Positions 1 through 9,325 are shown, counted from the stretch's first letter. The stretch: 64,000 bases of DNA from Senimuribacter sp049852125 (GCF_049852125.1 NZ_CP187532.1:434001-498000); one strand, 5' to 3'. Numbers and translations are program-made. The notes: generated from the sequence alone by a model not told the origin.

Positions 1-92
1 CAGAAATACAGAATCAGGGCGATTTTCTGGACACAGTAGAACCAGAGCCAGAAATAGAAGAGAAGCCAGCTAAAAAGCGGCTGAAGGAATAG
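1..92 (+). CDS. C-terminal end of a phage tail protein (partial)
   Basis: The reading frame enters from the left edge (first whole codon at base 3) and stops with TAG at 90-92. Only about 29 residues are visible, ending in an acidic then lysine-rich tail (EEKPAKKRLKE). It lies immediately upstream of the tail assembly chaperone gene, where siphovirus genomes usually place the major tail tube protein, so that is the most likely identity. Nothing in the visible part is diagnostic. Confidence 0.5.
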   Translation, partial: EIQNQGDFLDTVEPEPEIEEKPAKKRLKE

Positions 93-107
93 AAAGGAAT
101 TTGAACA

Positions 108-527
108 ATGGAAACAACAAACTTACATGTAGTACAGACTGACGAAGAAAAAGCATACACACTAAGAGCATTGGAAGCAAGAGATGTATTTTTGATGTCT
201 AAAATCATCAGCACCATCGGTATCAACGAGTTCAAAGATGTTGTGCAGTCTGATGCGATTAAAAACGCAATATCTGGTAAAGATGTGACTGACGATGTAG
301 TAACATCCGTAGGAGTTACTGTGATGCTGGACTTTGCAAATGTCATTCTGGGGAATCTGCCAAAATGCGAAAAGGATATTTACGCATTTTTGTCAGGGCT
401 GTCTGGAATTGACAAGAAACAAATTGAATCCATGCCGATGAATGCATTCATGGGCATGGTTATTGATGTAATCCAGAAAGAGGAATTCAAGGATTTTATC
501 GGGGTTGTTTCAAAATTGTTCAAATAG
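108..527 (+). CDS. phage tail assembly chaperone (gpG-like)
   Basis: A 139-residue, mostly helical acidic protein placed between the presumed tail tube gene and the tape measure gene, which is the standard position of the lambda gpG-type tail chaperone. These proteins coat the tape measure during tail assembly. RBS GAAAGGAA lies about 10 bases before ATG 108. The next frame (to 826) is in the -1 frame relative to this one and is open from about 467, so the two overlap over the last 60 bases, as expected if a programmed -1 frameshift makes a longer GT fusion. Identity rests mainly on position and size. Confidence 0.65.
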   Translation: METTNLHVVQTDEEKAYTLRALEARDVFLMSKIISTIGINEFKDVVQSDAIKNAISGKDVTDDVVTSVGVTVMLDFANVILGNLPKCEKDIYAFLSGLSGIDKKQIESMPMNAFMGMVIDVIQKEEFKDFIGVVSKLFK

Positions 528-547
528 ACAGCGGCAAGTTCTGGGAT

Positions 548-826
548 TTGCTATATCAACGGTATAGCAATCCCTTGGAATTGCTGCAGCAGATGCTAAT
601 GACAGGGCAGCTGTGTGATTTCATTTGCAATTTTGTGAAAATCAGAAACGAAGAGTTGAACGAGAAAACGCAATGGGAGTACTACCTACATAAGGTTTAC
701 AGTATGTCGTTTGATGATTTCGTTAAAAGCTGCAGTGGCGCAGCACCGTCAGAAGAAGCAGACATGGATAAGATTGAAACAACGATAAAAAATTCTCAAT
801 CTATACTGGAATCCTTCAGTTTGTAA
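548..826 (+). CDS. phage tail chaperone extension (gpT-like), probably made by -1 frameshift
   Basis: The frame is open from about 467 to 826 and lies at -1 relative to the upstream chaperone, which ends at 527. The first possible start after that stop is TTG 548 and the first ATG is 593; neither has a convincing RBS. This is the classic gpG/gpGT arrangement, in which the extension is translated only as a fusion and recruits tail tube protein to the tape measure. Possible slip sites in the right phase are A AAA TTG at 512-518 and T TTT ATC at 494-500, neither canonical. Family assignment is by synteny. Confidence 0.55.
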   Translation: MLYQRYSNPLELLQQMLMTGQLCDFICNFVKIRNEELNEKTQWEYYLHKVYSMSFDDFVKSCSGAAPSEEADMDKIETTIKNSQSILESFSL

Positions 827-838
827 AGGAGGAAACCA

Positions 839-3800
839 ATGGAACTATTTCAGTTGTTCGGAACAATCGCAATAAATAATTCGATTGCGAACAAGGAAAT
901 TGATGAAACGACAGATAAGGCCGAAAAATCCAGCAGTAAGATTGGAACGGCTTTTAAAAAAATAGGCACTTTGACTGTCAAGGCTATGGCGGCAGCTACA
1001 ACGGCGGCAGCCACAGGTATAGCAGCAATCACCAAAGCGGCAGTATCAGGCTTTGGCGATTATGAACAGCTGGTTGGCGGCGTAGAAACGCTGTTTAAGG
1101 ATAGCGCAGGCAAGGTGCAAGCATACGCAGACAATGCGTATAAAACAGCTGGACTGTCTGCAAATAAATACATGGAGACAGTAACCAGCTTTTCAGCATC
1201 GCTGCTGCAAGGTCTGGGCGGCGATACGGCAAAGGCAGCTGAAGTGGCTGACCTTGCAATTACTGACATGGCCGATAATGCCAACAAAATGGGTACAAGC
1301 ATGGAATCCATACAGGATGCATACCAAGGTTTTGCGAAGCAGAACTATACCATGCTTGACAACCTGAAACTTGGTTATGGCGGCACACAGACTGAAATGA
1401 TACGCCTGATCAATGATTCAGGAATCTTAGAAGAGAAGATTGGCAGTCTGGATAATGTCACATTCGACCAGATGATTCTGGCTATTCATGAGGTGCAGAA
1501 TAATCTGGGCATTACGGGCACAACTGCACTTGAAGCCAGTACAACCATCCAGGGCTCCATAGCAAGTGCAAAGGGCGCATGGGAGAATTTCTTAGTTGGT
1601 CTTGCTGCTGGCGATCAGGACATGAAGCAGCTGACCAAAAATCTGGGCGACAGTCTTTTGACCGTGGGTGACAATCTGATACCACGTATCCAGACCACGC
1701 TTGAAAGTATTGGAACGCTGATTGAAACAATTGTACCGCCTATGCTTCAGAAGCTGCCGTCAATGTTGATGCAGATTTTGCCAAGTCTGTTATCATCAGC
1801 AGTATCAATGGTTAAGTCTATTGGCTCAACGTTGCTGACGGCTTTGCAGAATAATCTGCCGCAGATAATGCAGTCAGGTGCAGATATGATCAACAAGTTG
1901 GGCGAGGGAATCAAAAATAACTTGCCGAACTTAATCAACAATGCGCTTGATATCATTTTAAATCTCACAACCTCGCTTCGGGATAATGCACCACAGTTGA
2001 TACAGTCAGGTCTGAATTTAATTGTAAATCTGGCCAAAGGGTTAATGGACAGCTTGCCATCATTGATTGCGAAAGTGCCTACAATCGTCAGCAATATTGC
2101 AGGTATCATCAACGATAATGCACCGAAACTGTTGGTAACGGCGGGCAAATTGATTTTGACTTTGGCTAAAGGTTTGATTCAGGCGATTCCAACGCTGGTA
2201 TCCAATATACCAAAGATCATCAAGGCGGTTGTGGATGCTTTTCTTGCCTTCAATTGGCTAAGCATGGGCAAAAGTCTGATAACGAAAATCAAAAATGGAT
2301 TTGTTGGAGAGAACCCAGTAATTGCTAAAGCGGCAAAGAAAGTGCTTGAAACAATTGTCAATGCAATCAAAGCACTGCCACAAAGGTTATTTAATCTTGG
2401 TAAGCAGGCAATCCGTAAACTGGCAACAATCATCAAGCATACTGCTGATTTAAAAACCGCCGCAAATGCGATTGTAACGGAAATCGCTGGTGTTATCGGA
2501 AAACTACCAGCGAAGATGCTATCAATCGGAAAAAACCTTGTTAAGGGCCTATGGAATGGCATAGGAAATGCGAAGGACTGGATCATCAGCAAGGTTAAAG
2601 GATTTGGAAAAGGCATTCTTGATGGTTTGAAATCATTTTTTGGAATTCACTCACCTTCTAAGGTCATGGAAGACCAAGTAGGTAAAAACCTTGCTTTAGG
2701 TGTTATCAATGGAATGACAAAAGAAGAAGCCAATGTATACAAGATGTCAAAGAAGAGTCTTGGCGAAAGCATTGGAAAGGGTCTTGTCGCGGGCGTGATG
2801 AACTCCAAAGAAAATGCGAAGAAATCGGCAAGTCAGGTGGCAAGCGCCGTTATCAAGGCGGCGAAAGAAAAACTGTCCAACTATAAGACATATCATGATG
2901 TTAGTCTGAAAGATGAAATGCTTTACTGGGATAACATCAGGAAACAATGCAAGAAGGGCACTAAGGCAAGAATAGCGGCAGATCAAGAGTACATTAAAGC
3001 AAAGAAAAAGCTGGTCAAAGCAGCGGCAGAGTTAGATCAGAAGCTGCTTGAAAAAGCTGAAAAACGCCTTGATAAGTACAAAACATATAATGATATGTCC
3101 ATCAAGGACGAGATGGCCTACTGGGATAACATCAGGAAACAATGTACAAAAGGTACTGACGCAAGATTAGAAGCTGACAAGAAGTATTATGAAGCCCATG
3201 AAAGCTACATGGAGCAGCTGGCAGAGGCGGAAAAGACCTACGCTGATGCAGTTGAATCCGCAAATCAGAAGATCGTCGACAGAACCAAGGAAATTTTAAG
3301 CGCATTCAGCCTGTTTGATGAATTTAAGCAGGAAGTTGACGAGGAGAACCCTTTGACGGGCGACAAACTGATTAACAATCTGCAGTCACAGGTAGATACT
3401 TTAGCCGAATATGAAACAAACATATCTGCGCTTAAGGATAAAATCGGTGATACTGATTTATTTGAGGCAATACAGGATATGGGCATTAGCAGCCTGCAGC
3501 AGGTTAAAGCAATCAACAGCATGACCGAGGATCAACTGCAAAAGTATGTCGATTTATACAACCAGCGGCAACAGAAAGCAAAAGATCAGGCGACTGAGGA
3601 ACTTGGTGATGAAGTACTGGCTGATATCGAAGCAGCGATGAACAACTATCAGCAGACACTGGACAACATGCAGACAACAACCAAAAAGAAGTTTTCCAGC
3701 ATTTCAAAGACGATTAAGGAACAAACTTCAGCTGCAGCAGAAGCAACTGTTGAAACCTTGAAAACCATGATGGACAGCTTCACGGATAAGACTGGCGGCA

Positions 3801-4258
3801 TGTCTGACACTGTTTCAGAGAAGTTTAGTCAGATTCTTAGCAGTATCCAGAACAAAATGGGCAGCGCCGTGAAGTCCGTCAAGAAGTCTGTTGAAGAAAT
3901 GCAGGCAGCATTAGCTTCCGTAAATGGGGCGGATGATGTTACAGTTGAAACAACAGTAACAGGCGGAGGCAAGGTAGCAAAGCATGCGGTTGGGGGTATT
4001 TTGACAGAACCAACGATATTTGGCTACAGTCCAAAATCTGGCACCTATCATCTTGGCGGAGAGGCAGGAGCAGAAGCGATTGCACCGATAGATGTATTAT
4101 TGGGATATATTCGTCAGGCGGTAGCGGAACAAAATGGCGAACTGGTAGCAATTCTGAAAGCAATTCTGCAGGCTATTTTAGACAAAGATACGACTGTTTA
4201 CCTGAACAGCAAAGAGATAAGCAAGGCTGTGAACAAAGATTTGGGGGTGATTTATTAA
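839..4258 (+). CDS. phage tail tape measure protein
   Basis: At 1139 residues this is the longest phage gene, as expected for a tape measure protein that sets tail length and is injected with the DNA. It has an Ala-rich hydrophobic stretch near residues 45-65, a long run of amphipathic and hydrophobic repeats around 290-460, a conserved-looking FGIHSPSKVMEDQVGKNL block near 600, coiled-coil segments, and a C-terminal GGILTEPTIFGY / GEAGAEAIAP block typical of Firmicutes siphovirus tape measures. Residues about 680-790 hold a tandem duplication of a unit of about 65 residues (KYKTYHDVSLKDEMLYWDN, then KYKTYNDMSIKDEMAYWDN). RBS AAAGGAGG precedes ATG 839. The stop abuts the next ATG (TAAATG). 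Confidence 0.95.
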   Translation: MELFQLFGTIAINNSIANKEIDETTDKAEKSSSKIGTAFKKIGTLTVKAMAAATTAAATGIAAITKAAVSGFGDYEQLVGGVETLFKDSAGKVQAYADNAYKTAGLSANKYMETVTSFSASLLQGLGGDTAKAAEVADLAITDMADNANKMGTSMESIQDAYQGFAKQNYTMLDNLKLGYGGTQTEMIRLINDSGILEEKIGSLDNVTFDQMILAIHEVQNNLGITGTTALEASTTIQGSIASAKGAWENFLVGLAAGDQDMKQLTKNLGDSLLTVGDNLIPRIQTTLESIGTLIETIVPPMLQKLPSMLMQILPSLLSSAVSMVKSIGSTLLTALQNNLPQIMQSGADMINKLGEGIKNNLPNLINNALDIILNLTTSLRDNAPQLIQSGLNLIVNLAKGLMDSLPSLIAKVPTIVSNIAGIINDNAPKLLVTAGKLILTLAKGLIQAIPTLVSNIPKIIKAVVDAFLAFNWLSMGKSLITKIKNGFVGENPVIAKAAKKVLETIVNAIKALPQRLFNLGKQAIRKLATIIKHTADLKTAANAIVTEIAGVIGKLPAKMLSIGKNLVKGLWNGIGNAKDWIISKVKGFGKGILDGLKSFFGIHSPSKVMEDQVGKNLALGVINGMTKEEANVYKMSKKSLGESIGKGLVAGVMNSKENAKKSASQVASAVIKAAKEKLSNYKTYHDVSLKDEMLYWDNIRKQCKKGTKARIAADQEYIKAKKKLVKAAAELDQKLLEKAEKRLDKYKTYNDMSIKDEMAYWDNIRKQCTKGTDARLEADKKYYEAHESYMEQLAEAEKTYADAVESANQKIVDRTKEILSAFSLFDEFKQEVDEENPLTGDKLINNLQSQVDTLAEYETNISALKDKIGDTDLFEAIQDMGISSLQQVKAINSMTEDQLQKYVDLYNQRQQKAKDQATEELGDEVLADIEAAMNNYQQTLDNMQTTTKKKFSSISKTIKEQTSAAAEATVETLKTMMDSFTDKTGGMSDTVSEKFSQILSSIQNKMGSAVKSVKKSVEEMQAALASVNGADDVTVETTVTGGGKVAKHAVGGILTEPTIFGYSPKSGTYHLGGEAGAEAIAPIDVLLGYIRQAVAEQNGELVAILKAILQAILDKDTTVYLNSKEISKAVNKDLGVIY

Positions 4259-5089
4259 ATGGCTAGTAAATTCTACCTGATGAATGAAAAAGGCGTCAGA
4301 AAAGGCATGAACAGCGCCGAGGACGGTTTCTTTACACAGCCCAGCGGCTTTGGGATGAAGTACGATGCTGCGTATCTCAAAGTCGGAGATTTATGGATTA
4401 ATGACAACATGGAACTGGCGCAGCCTGAATTATCAGGCACGCTGGTTTTTCCAAAAAGAATGTACAACGCATTTCAGGATTTTATCGCATTTGTAAACGC
4501 TGCGAAATCACTGACGCTGATTTATGAGCCATCAGGCGTTGGCGTAGAGTATTTTGCCGATGTGGATTTAGTGAGCATCGAAAAAGGCGGCTATAACATG
4601 CGGCAACAATTTCAAGTGCCGCTTGCATTCAAATGTAAGTCGCTGTTTTATACAGAGGAAAAGTTTGAATACCACATCCAGCGAGCAGAACGGGAAGTGC
4701 GATGGGATTTCAAATGGGAAACCCGATTCAATGATTTGAATTATGTTTATTTTTCATTCCATAATGATGGTCATGTTAAAAGCCCATTTGCAGTATCTTT
4801 TACAGGTTACTGCACGAAACCCATTTTAATGGTATATCAGAACAATAAGCTGGTGCATCAGGTGCAATTCAATATCACCCTTCAGTCTGATGAAAAATTG
4901 ACCTTCAGCACTTTTGACAACGACCTATTTATTGAAGTGAATGGCGAAGATCGAAAAGATTGTCTTGACTTCACAAATGATAACTTTTTCAAACTGCCAC
5001 AGGGAAATTGCGATATTTACTTCAGATCCAAGACAGGGCGTATGAATAACATTGTGATGAATCTTGAAAAGTACTACAAGGGGGTGTAA
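4259..5089 (+). CDS. distal tail protein (Dit-like)
   Basis: A 276-residue protein directly after the tape measure gene with no gap. Order and size match the distal tail (Dit) protein, which forms a hexameric hub between tail tube and baseplate. The N-terminus (FYLMNEKGVRKGMNS...GFG) and the following beta-rich segment, then a carbohydrate-binding-like C-terminal half, resemble the siphovirus tail-component family. The final TAATG overlaps the next start by one base, indicating translational coupling. Confidence 0.8.
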   Translation: MASKFYLMNEKGVRKGMNSAEDGFFTQPSGFGMKYDAAYLKVGDLWINDNMELAQPELSGTLVFPKRMYNAFQDFIAFVNAAKSLTLIYEPSGVGVEYFADVDLVSIEKGGYNMRQQFQVPLAFKCKSLFYTEEKFEYHIQRAEREVRWDFKWETRFNDLNYVYFSFHNDGHVKSPFAVSFTGYCTKPILMVYQNNKLVHQVQFNITLQSDEKLTFSTFDNDLFIEVNGEDRKDCLDFTNDNFFKLPQGNCDIYFRSKTGRMNNIVMNLEKYYKGV

Positions 5090-6150
5090 TGATGATTGCG
5101 AATATCATATCACGCCAGTCCTATACCCTTTCCGATACTCTTACAGTTGTGCAGTACAGTACTTCTTGCGATTCTGATTACGGCGGGAAAAGTCAGATCG
5201 TGTTGGCACGCAAACCGACTGCCTCTGAAGATGATTTCGTGCTGCTGAATGATGGCGGAATAGTATTCCAAGGCATTATCAGTGCAATTGAAAATGAAAA
5301 AGGGCACAACAACTATACTGTGACGCTTGTAGAAATGCAGACTTTATTTGATCAGAAGATAATTCTGACAGATGAATCACTTTTACAAACAGGGATTGAA
5401 GACTTCATTGCTGCGCAGATCAGAAGAAATTGGATTGAGAATGAAGACCAGCTGGTCAACATTGACTATCTAAATGTTACTCCTAAAACACATACGCCAA
5501 TTGCCGCAAAGGTGGATGTGGAAGAAGGCGGAATCTATAATCTGTGCACCTACATTGGCAATGCGCTGACAAATTACGGGATTTTTGTAGATTTTGAGTT
5601 CGACAGCGAACACCTAGAAATAACAATCGAAAAGAGAGAACAAACCCCGCTGCTGATTGATACAGGAATACCGCAGGTGATTAACTTGACTGAGCAGATT
5701 GAAGTGAAAGCATTAACAAAGCTGACGGTAGTATGGCAAAAAACAGTGAATGAGGTTGTAACAGAGACGATTAGACATTTCTACTTACGGACGGATCGAA
5801 CCATCACGGAAAACATGAAAGATCCTGAGCGAGCAAAAGGAACAACGGATGTCATCGTATCTAAGGCAGAAGATGAAACTACAATGATTCAGGAAGCAAG
5901 GGATAAATTCACAGGAAACAGCTACAGCCATAAGATTGAATTTGACCTAGTTCTTTCATCTAATAAGCTGGTGAGTGCTGCGGATATCTATGTTGGTCAT
6001 AAATGCACTGTAAAAACCGCCAGCGGCATTAAGGAATCAATCATCACAGCAACAGAGCGTGCCAATAGCAGCGCAGTGATCAGCGTGAAACTTGGAAATC
6101 TAAAAGTTACGCTGATTGAAAAATTGAAGGGAGTTGAGAAGAAAAAATGA
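5089..6150 (+). CDS. tail-associated hub protein (Gp37-like)
   Basis: A 353-residue protein in the position of the tail-tip hub (Tal). The pattern of a short beta-rich N-terminus (FVLLNDGGIVFQGIISAIE) followed by the NYTVTLVEMQTLFDQKI segment and a GGIYNLCTYIGNALTNYG block is like the phage Gp37-like tail family, which corresponds to the N-terminal structural part of tail hub proteins without a peptidase extension. Two adjacent ATGs (5089 and 5092) are possible starts. It overlaps the next gene by four bases (ATGA). Confidence 0.65.
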   Translation: MMIANIISRQSYTLSDTLTVVQYSTSCDSDYGGKSQIVLARKPTASEDDFVLLNDGGIVFQGIISAIENEKGHNNYTVTLVEMQTLFDQKIILTDESLLQTGIEDFIAAQIRRNWIENEDQLVNIDYLNVTPKTHTPIAAKVDVEEGGIYNLCTYIGNALTNYGIFVDFEFDSEHLEITIEKREQTPLLIDTGIPQVINLTEQIEVKALTKLTVVWQKTVNEVVTETIRHFYLRTDRTITENMKDPERAKGTTDVIVSKAEDETTMIQEARDKFTGNSYSHKIEFDLVLSSNKLVSAADIYVGHKCTVKTASGIKESIITATERANSSAVISVKLGNLKVTLIEKLKGVEKKK

Positions 6151-7031
6151 TCAGAGGAATCACTTTTTCAGAGCAGACATTTTATTCTGCCGACTTTGCG
6201 CATTTTCAAAATGTGTTCCTGAATAGGAATAGTGGAATCACAAAGGGGTGTACCTTGGTTTCAGGTTCTGATAAGGTAACGATAAATCAAGGCTATTTTA
6301 TTGTCTACGGACGGATGATGAACGTTGAAGAGGCTGAAATTATTGACAGCGCCAAGTTCTCAAATGGATATAACCGTATTGTGTACGAGATCGATTTATC
6401 GAAGGAAAATACAATCACGGAATTTAAGCAAGGCTATATTAGAGTGCTGACGACGACTGATCTTGTGCAGCAGGATTTGGATGCTGGCGGAAAAGTCTAT
6501 CAGTTCCCATTTTGCAGCTTCCAATGGGATGGAACGCAGATTTCAAATTTTGTAGGTGAAGCACCTTCGATTGTATTCGATAATATCTACTCACAGGTCC
6601 TGGCCAATTATAATGTGTTTAAAACCGCATTTGAGAATTACTTTGACACACAAAAGAATGCATTGCACGAGTGGGTAGAGGAACAAGAAGAAACTGTAAA
6701 CGGGCTTGTTGCGGATTTGGAAAATTCTGCTGGCAGAGTGCTGGGCAGTATTTTTTTCACTGACAAAGTATTAACTGCTGCAGACTTTACACCAGATTCG
6801 ACCTATGACGGCTATCCGTATAAAGCAGAAATTACAGTTGATGGTATTACGGCTGATTTTGTGTCCGATGTGAATTTTGCACCGAGTGAAGCAGATGCAG
6901 GGCTGTTTTCGACAGTTACAAAAACAGATGCGGGGAAAATCATTGTATACGCAAAAGAAATCCCCGAATCAGACATTACAATCCCGACAATCGAGTGCAG
7001 GACAGGGAATTATAGTACGAAGGTGGTATAA
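6147..7031 (+). CDS. phage baseplate or receptor-binding protein, N-terminal type
   Basis: A 294-residue protein. The first 150 residues (GITFSEQTFYSADFAHFQNVF, then INQGYFIVYGRMM, YNRIVYEIDLS, VYQFPFCSFQWDG) resemble the baseplate-attachment modules found after the hub gene in Clostridia siphoviruses. A short coiled coil (about residues 165-195) links to a small C-terminal beta domain. Coupled to the upstream gene by ATGA overlap. It probably carries or anchors the fibre encoded next. Confidence 0.6.
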   Translation: MIRGITFSEQTFYSADFAHFQNVFLNRNSGITKGCTLVSGSDKVTINQGYFIVYGRMMNVEEAEIIDSAKFSNGYNRIVYEIDLSKENTITEFKQGYIRVLTTTDLVQQDLDAGGKVYQFPFCSFQWDGTQISNFVGEAPSIVFDNIYSQVLANYNVFKTAFENYFDTQKNALHEWVEEQEETVNGLVADLENSAGRVLGSIFFTDKVLTAADFTPDSTYDGYPYKAEITVDGITADFVSDVNFAPSEADAGLFSTVTKTDAGKIIVYAKEIPESDITIPTIECRTGNYSTKVV

Positions 7032-7033
7032 TC

Positions 7034-8392
7034 ATGATAGGAAGAACAAATTCTGCGGGCGGCGGTGGAAAGTTTGAAATAGTGAACGGGCAAGAAGAGT
7101 CTTTAATTTCATTAGAAGATATTGAAAAAAACACATTTGTTGAATCAGTCAATTACGTGCCAAGCACAGATTCTTTTAACGGTACGGTTTACAGTTACAG
7201 CTTCACAACGATTACCGATGATATTATGTTAGGGATTAGAAACGAATCGAGCAGCTCACATTACTACATAACCGCGACACTTTATAAACGCGATTTTGCA
7301 ACGAAAAATACTGCTTCAAAAATATACAATTTAGGAGTGTATTCTGGAACATATACGAGAAATATCGTTTTTGTTCAAAGGATGTCTGACGATATTTTTG
7401 TAATTATGTGTAATGGAATATATTATACTATAAAAGTGAATATAAATGCATTCACAATAAGTTTAATTGAATCTGATGTATCTTATGCTGGCATCTATCC
7501 CAACGCAAATATCAAGGGCGCTGTATCGCTTGAAGGAAACAAGGTTCTGTGTGTCGATTCTGGACAGTATAGTGCATATGCTTTAAAAGTTATCTTGCTG
7601 CAAATGAACCTTGTCAATGATACTGTAACTGTAAGCTTATTAGATTCATTCACGTCTGTTAATACTGGAAGTACCGAAGTTACAAGGCAATCAGTCAAAG
7701 CCGTTGGAAATAATGTTTTCGTTTTAGATGGGGATTCAGGGTATTCGGCAATGTACGGAACCCATTACAAAATTACATCTGACAATAAGATTGAAAAGAT
7801 AGGGACCAGAACGCTGATATCTAATGTAACATATTGTGCATTATACGATGAAAGCCTATATAAGATGAGAGATGATTGTTTTCTTGCTGTTGGTTATAAT
7901 TCATCCATTAAGGTATCACTTACGAATACGGGATTTGATTTTAAGCCAGCAGAATCTGTACTTGTTAGCGATTTAACTTCAGGCGGTGGGTCAAAAGTTG
8001 CTCTTTTTCAGATAGGTGACATAGATATGTTCATTAAAGCTATAAATACAAGTTCACCTTATTACGCCTATGTATACATCGGAGAAGTAACCTATGAAAA
8101 GACAGAATTGACACAGCGCCTGCAACTAAATAATGCGAACGATATTCAAAAAAACATTGGCTCTTCAGGTGCCTATGTGCATATTGATGATAGGAGCGTA
8201 TATTTAGTTACAATCGTAAACACAGGAAGCAGTTATAACAAAGGAATGTTCGGGCAATGGATTACTCATTTATACGACAAATGTATAAAGAAAGCAGAAA
8301 CGACGGTTTATGGCATATTAACGGAGCAAGCACAGAAAGATGTACTGTCACAAAAAAAGTATAAAGTTATCGCACTCAAAACCAACGAATAG
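7034..8392 (+). CDS. putative phage tail fibre or receptor-binding protein
   Basis: A 452-residue beta-rich protein with a Gly-rich N-terminus (SAGGGG) and repeated short strands separated by polar loops, suggestive of a propeller or fibre fold. I recognise no catalytic motif. It starts two bases after the previous stop and is placed where receptor-binding proteins sit. This is the phage gene most likely to have been exchanged; its base composition is more AT-rich than the tape measure gene. Function is inferred from position. Confidence 0.5.
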   Translation: MIGRTNSAGGGGKFEIVNGQEESLISLEDIEKNTFVESVNYVPSTDSFNGTVYSYSFTTITDDIMLGIRNESSSSHYYITATLYKRDFATKNTASKIYNLGVYSGTYTRNIVFVQRMSDDIFVIMCNGIYYTIKVNINAFTISLIESDVSYAGIYPNANIKGAVSLEGNKVLCVDSGQYSAYALKVILLQMNLVNDTVTVSLLDSFTSVNTGSTEVTRQSVKAVGNNVFVLDGDSGYSAMYGTHYKITSDNKIEKIGTRTLISNVTYCALYDESLYKMRDDCFLAVGYNSSIKVSLTNTGFDFKPAESVLVSDLTSGGGSKVALFQIGDIDMFIKAINTSSPYYAYVYIGEVTYEKTELTQRLQLNNANDIQKNIGSSGAYVHIDDRSVYLVTIVNTGSSYNKGMFGQWITHLYDKCIKKAETTVYGILTEQAQKDVLSQKKYKVIALKTNE

Positions 8393-8403
8393 GGGGCAAA
8401 TAT

Positions 8404-8712
8404 ATGCATTTAATTGTAAGTAAAAATAATAAAGCAATAATCGCTGTTGGAGAACATTTGATTGTTCAGGAAAATTCCTATCCATTTTTAGAAGACACAC
8501 AAACAGCATATCCTGATTTTATGGTTGATGTTTTTGAAACGAACAAGATACCAGAGGATTATGCAGTAGACAAATATTGCTATGCACCAGATCAAGGATT
8601 TTACAAAAATCCTGATTACGTAGAGCCTAATAAATATGGCGTGCCAGATGAAACCGTACAGGCAATCAAAGATGACACTATTCTGGATCTGATTGAATTG
8701 GGGGTACTGTAA
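8404..8712 (+). CDS. small tail fibre-associated protein
   Basis: A 102-residue acidic, aromatic-rich protein (YPFLEDTQTAYPDFMVDVFE, later YAPDQGFYKNPDYVEPNKYG). GGGG-rich RBS ahead of ATG 8404. Small proteins of this size commonly follow the fibre gene in Firmicutes phages. No domain recognised. Confidence 0.5.
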   Translation: MHLIVSKNNKAIIAVGEHLIVQENSYPFLEDTQTAYPDFMVDVFETNKIPEDYAVDKYCYAPDQGFYKNPDYVEPNKYGVPDETVQAIKDDTILDLIELGVL

Positions 8713-8713
8713 A

Positions 8714-8812
8714 ATGACAAAGGAAGCATACATTGCATCGCTGGATAGACTGCTGGCAGCAGGACGAATCACAGAAGAAAAATATGATGAACTCATTGCT
8801 AAAGTAGCATAG
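8714..8812 (+). CDS. XkdX/SHOCT-like small phage protein
   Basis: A 32-residue frame starting one base after the previous stop. The sequence contains LDRLLAAGRITEEKYDELI, a pattern like the short amphipathic SHOCT/XkdX-type module at the end of phage tail operons. It is immediately followed by a strong terminator, so it is the last gene of the tail operon. Confidence 0.65.
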   Translation: MTKEAYIASLDRLLAAGRITEEKYDELIAKVA

Positions 8813-8824
8813 AGAATTACCGTA

Positions 8825-8856
8825 CGGCAGGAAATTAATCCTGCCGTTTTTCTTGT
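8825..8856 (+). terminator. intrinsic terminator of the phage tail operon
   Basis: Perfect 8-bp stem CGGCAGGA/TCCTGCCG with AATTAA loop, followed by TTTTTCTTG. Confidence 0.9.
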
Positions 8857-8886
8857 TTTTTGATATAATGGATCTGAGGTGATAAA

Positions 8887-9078
8887 ATGAGAATCCTAAA
8901 AAGAAAAGGGATTAGTCTCACAGATGAAGAGGCTGTGCAGTTTGTAAAAGGTGAATTGCAAAATGGGAATTTGGATATTTCTATAATTAATGATAGTGTC
9001 GTAATAGAGCCAGTCGGCTTGTGTCATGTGGAAGGATTACCCGATAGTGATTATGATATAATTGATTTGAATAAATAA
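8887..9078 (+). CDS. small hypothetical phage protein
   Basis: A 63-residue protein with its own TATAAT (8863-8868) just after the tail terminator and an RBS GAGGTG about eight bases before ATG 8887. It is a single small gene between the tail operon and the att-like sequence, a position where phages often carry accessory (moron-type) genes. No domain recognised. Confidence 0.6.
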   Translation: MRILKRKGISLTDEEAVQFVKGELQNGNLDISIINDSVVIEPVGLCHVEGLPDSDYDIIDLNK

Positions 9079-9255
9079 ACGGCGTAATCAAGTGAGTGTA
9101 TTCCATATTGGACTACATTTTTGACTACATTTTTTATGAATTCTGTCGAAATTAGCTGAAATTAATTGAAATGATTTGAACTGTTTAGATTGTCATAAAA
9201 TGTTGAAATTTGAACACTGGTGAAATAATTTGAACGCTGTTGGAATGGCAAAAAG

Positions 9256-9283
9256 TAGAGTTCGATTCTCCTCATCTCCACCA
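9256..9283 (+). other. att-like sequence resembling a tmRNA or tRNA 3' end
   Basis: The stretch reads as T-loop (GTTCGATTC), T-stem 3' strand, acceptor strand CATCTCC, discriminator A and CCA, but has no matching 5' half upstream. That is what remains at one end of an element integrated into the 3' end of a tmRNA or tRNA gene. ATTCTCCTCATCTCCACCA (9265-9283) recurs exactly at 23492-23510, and bases 9256-9270 recur inverted at 23284-23298. The intact RNA gene is not in the window. Confidence 0.7.
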
Positions 9284-9291
9284 GACATGCA

Positions 9292-9325
9292 GGAGCTGTC
9301 GCACAGTTGACTAAAAAGTTGACTG
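9292..9325 (+). repeat. solo IS-end remnant
   Basis: GGAGCTGTCGCA followed by a direct-repeat pair of AGTTGACT. The outer part matches, inverted, the right end of the IS3-type element (TGCGACAGCCCC, 23253-23264), and the inner 22 bases match 23231-23252 with one change. No transposase follows, so this is a relic of a related element. Confidence 0.6.

Noticed and set aside
1747..2616. Minus-strand frames inside the tape measure gene
   Set aside because: Shadows of a strongly supported gene.
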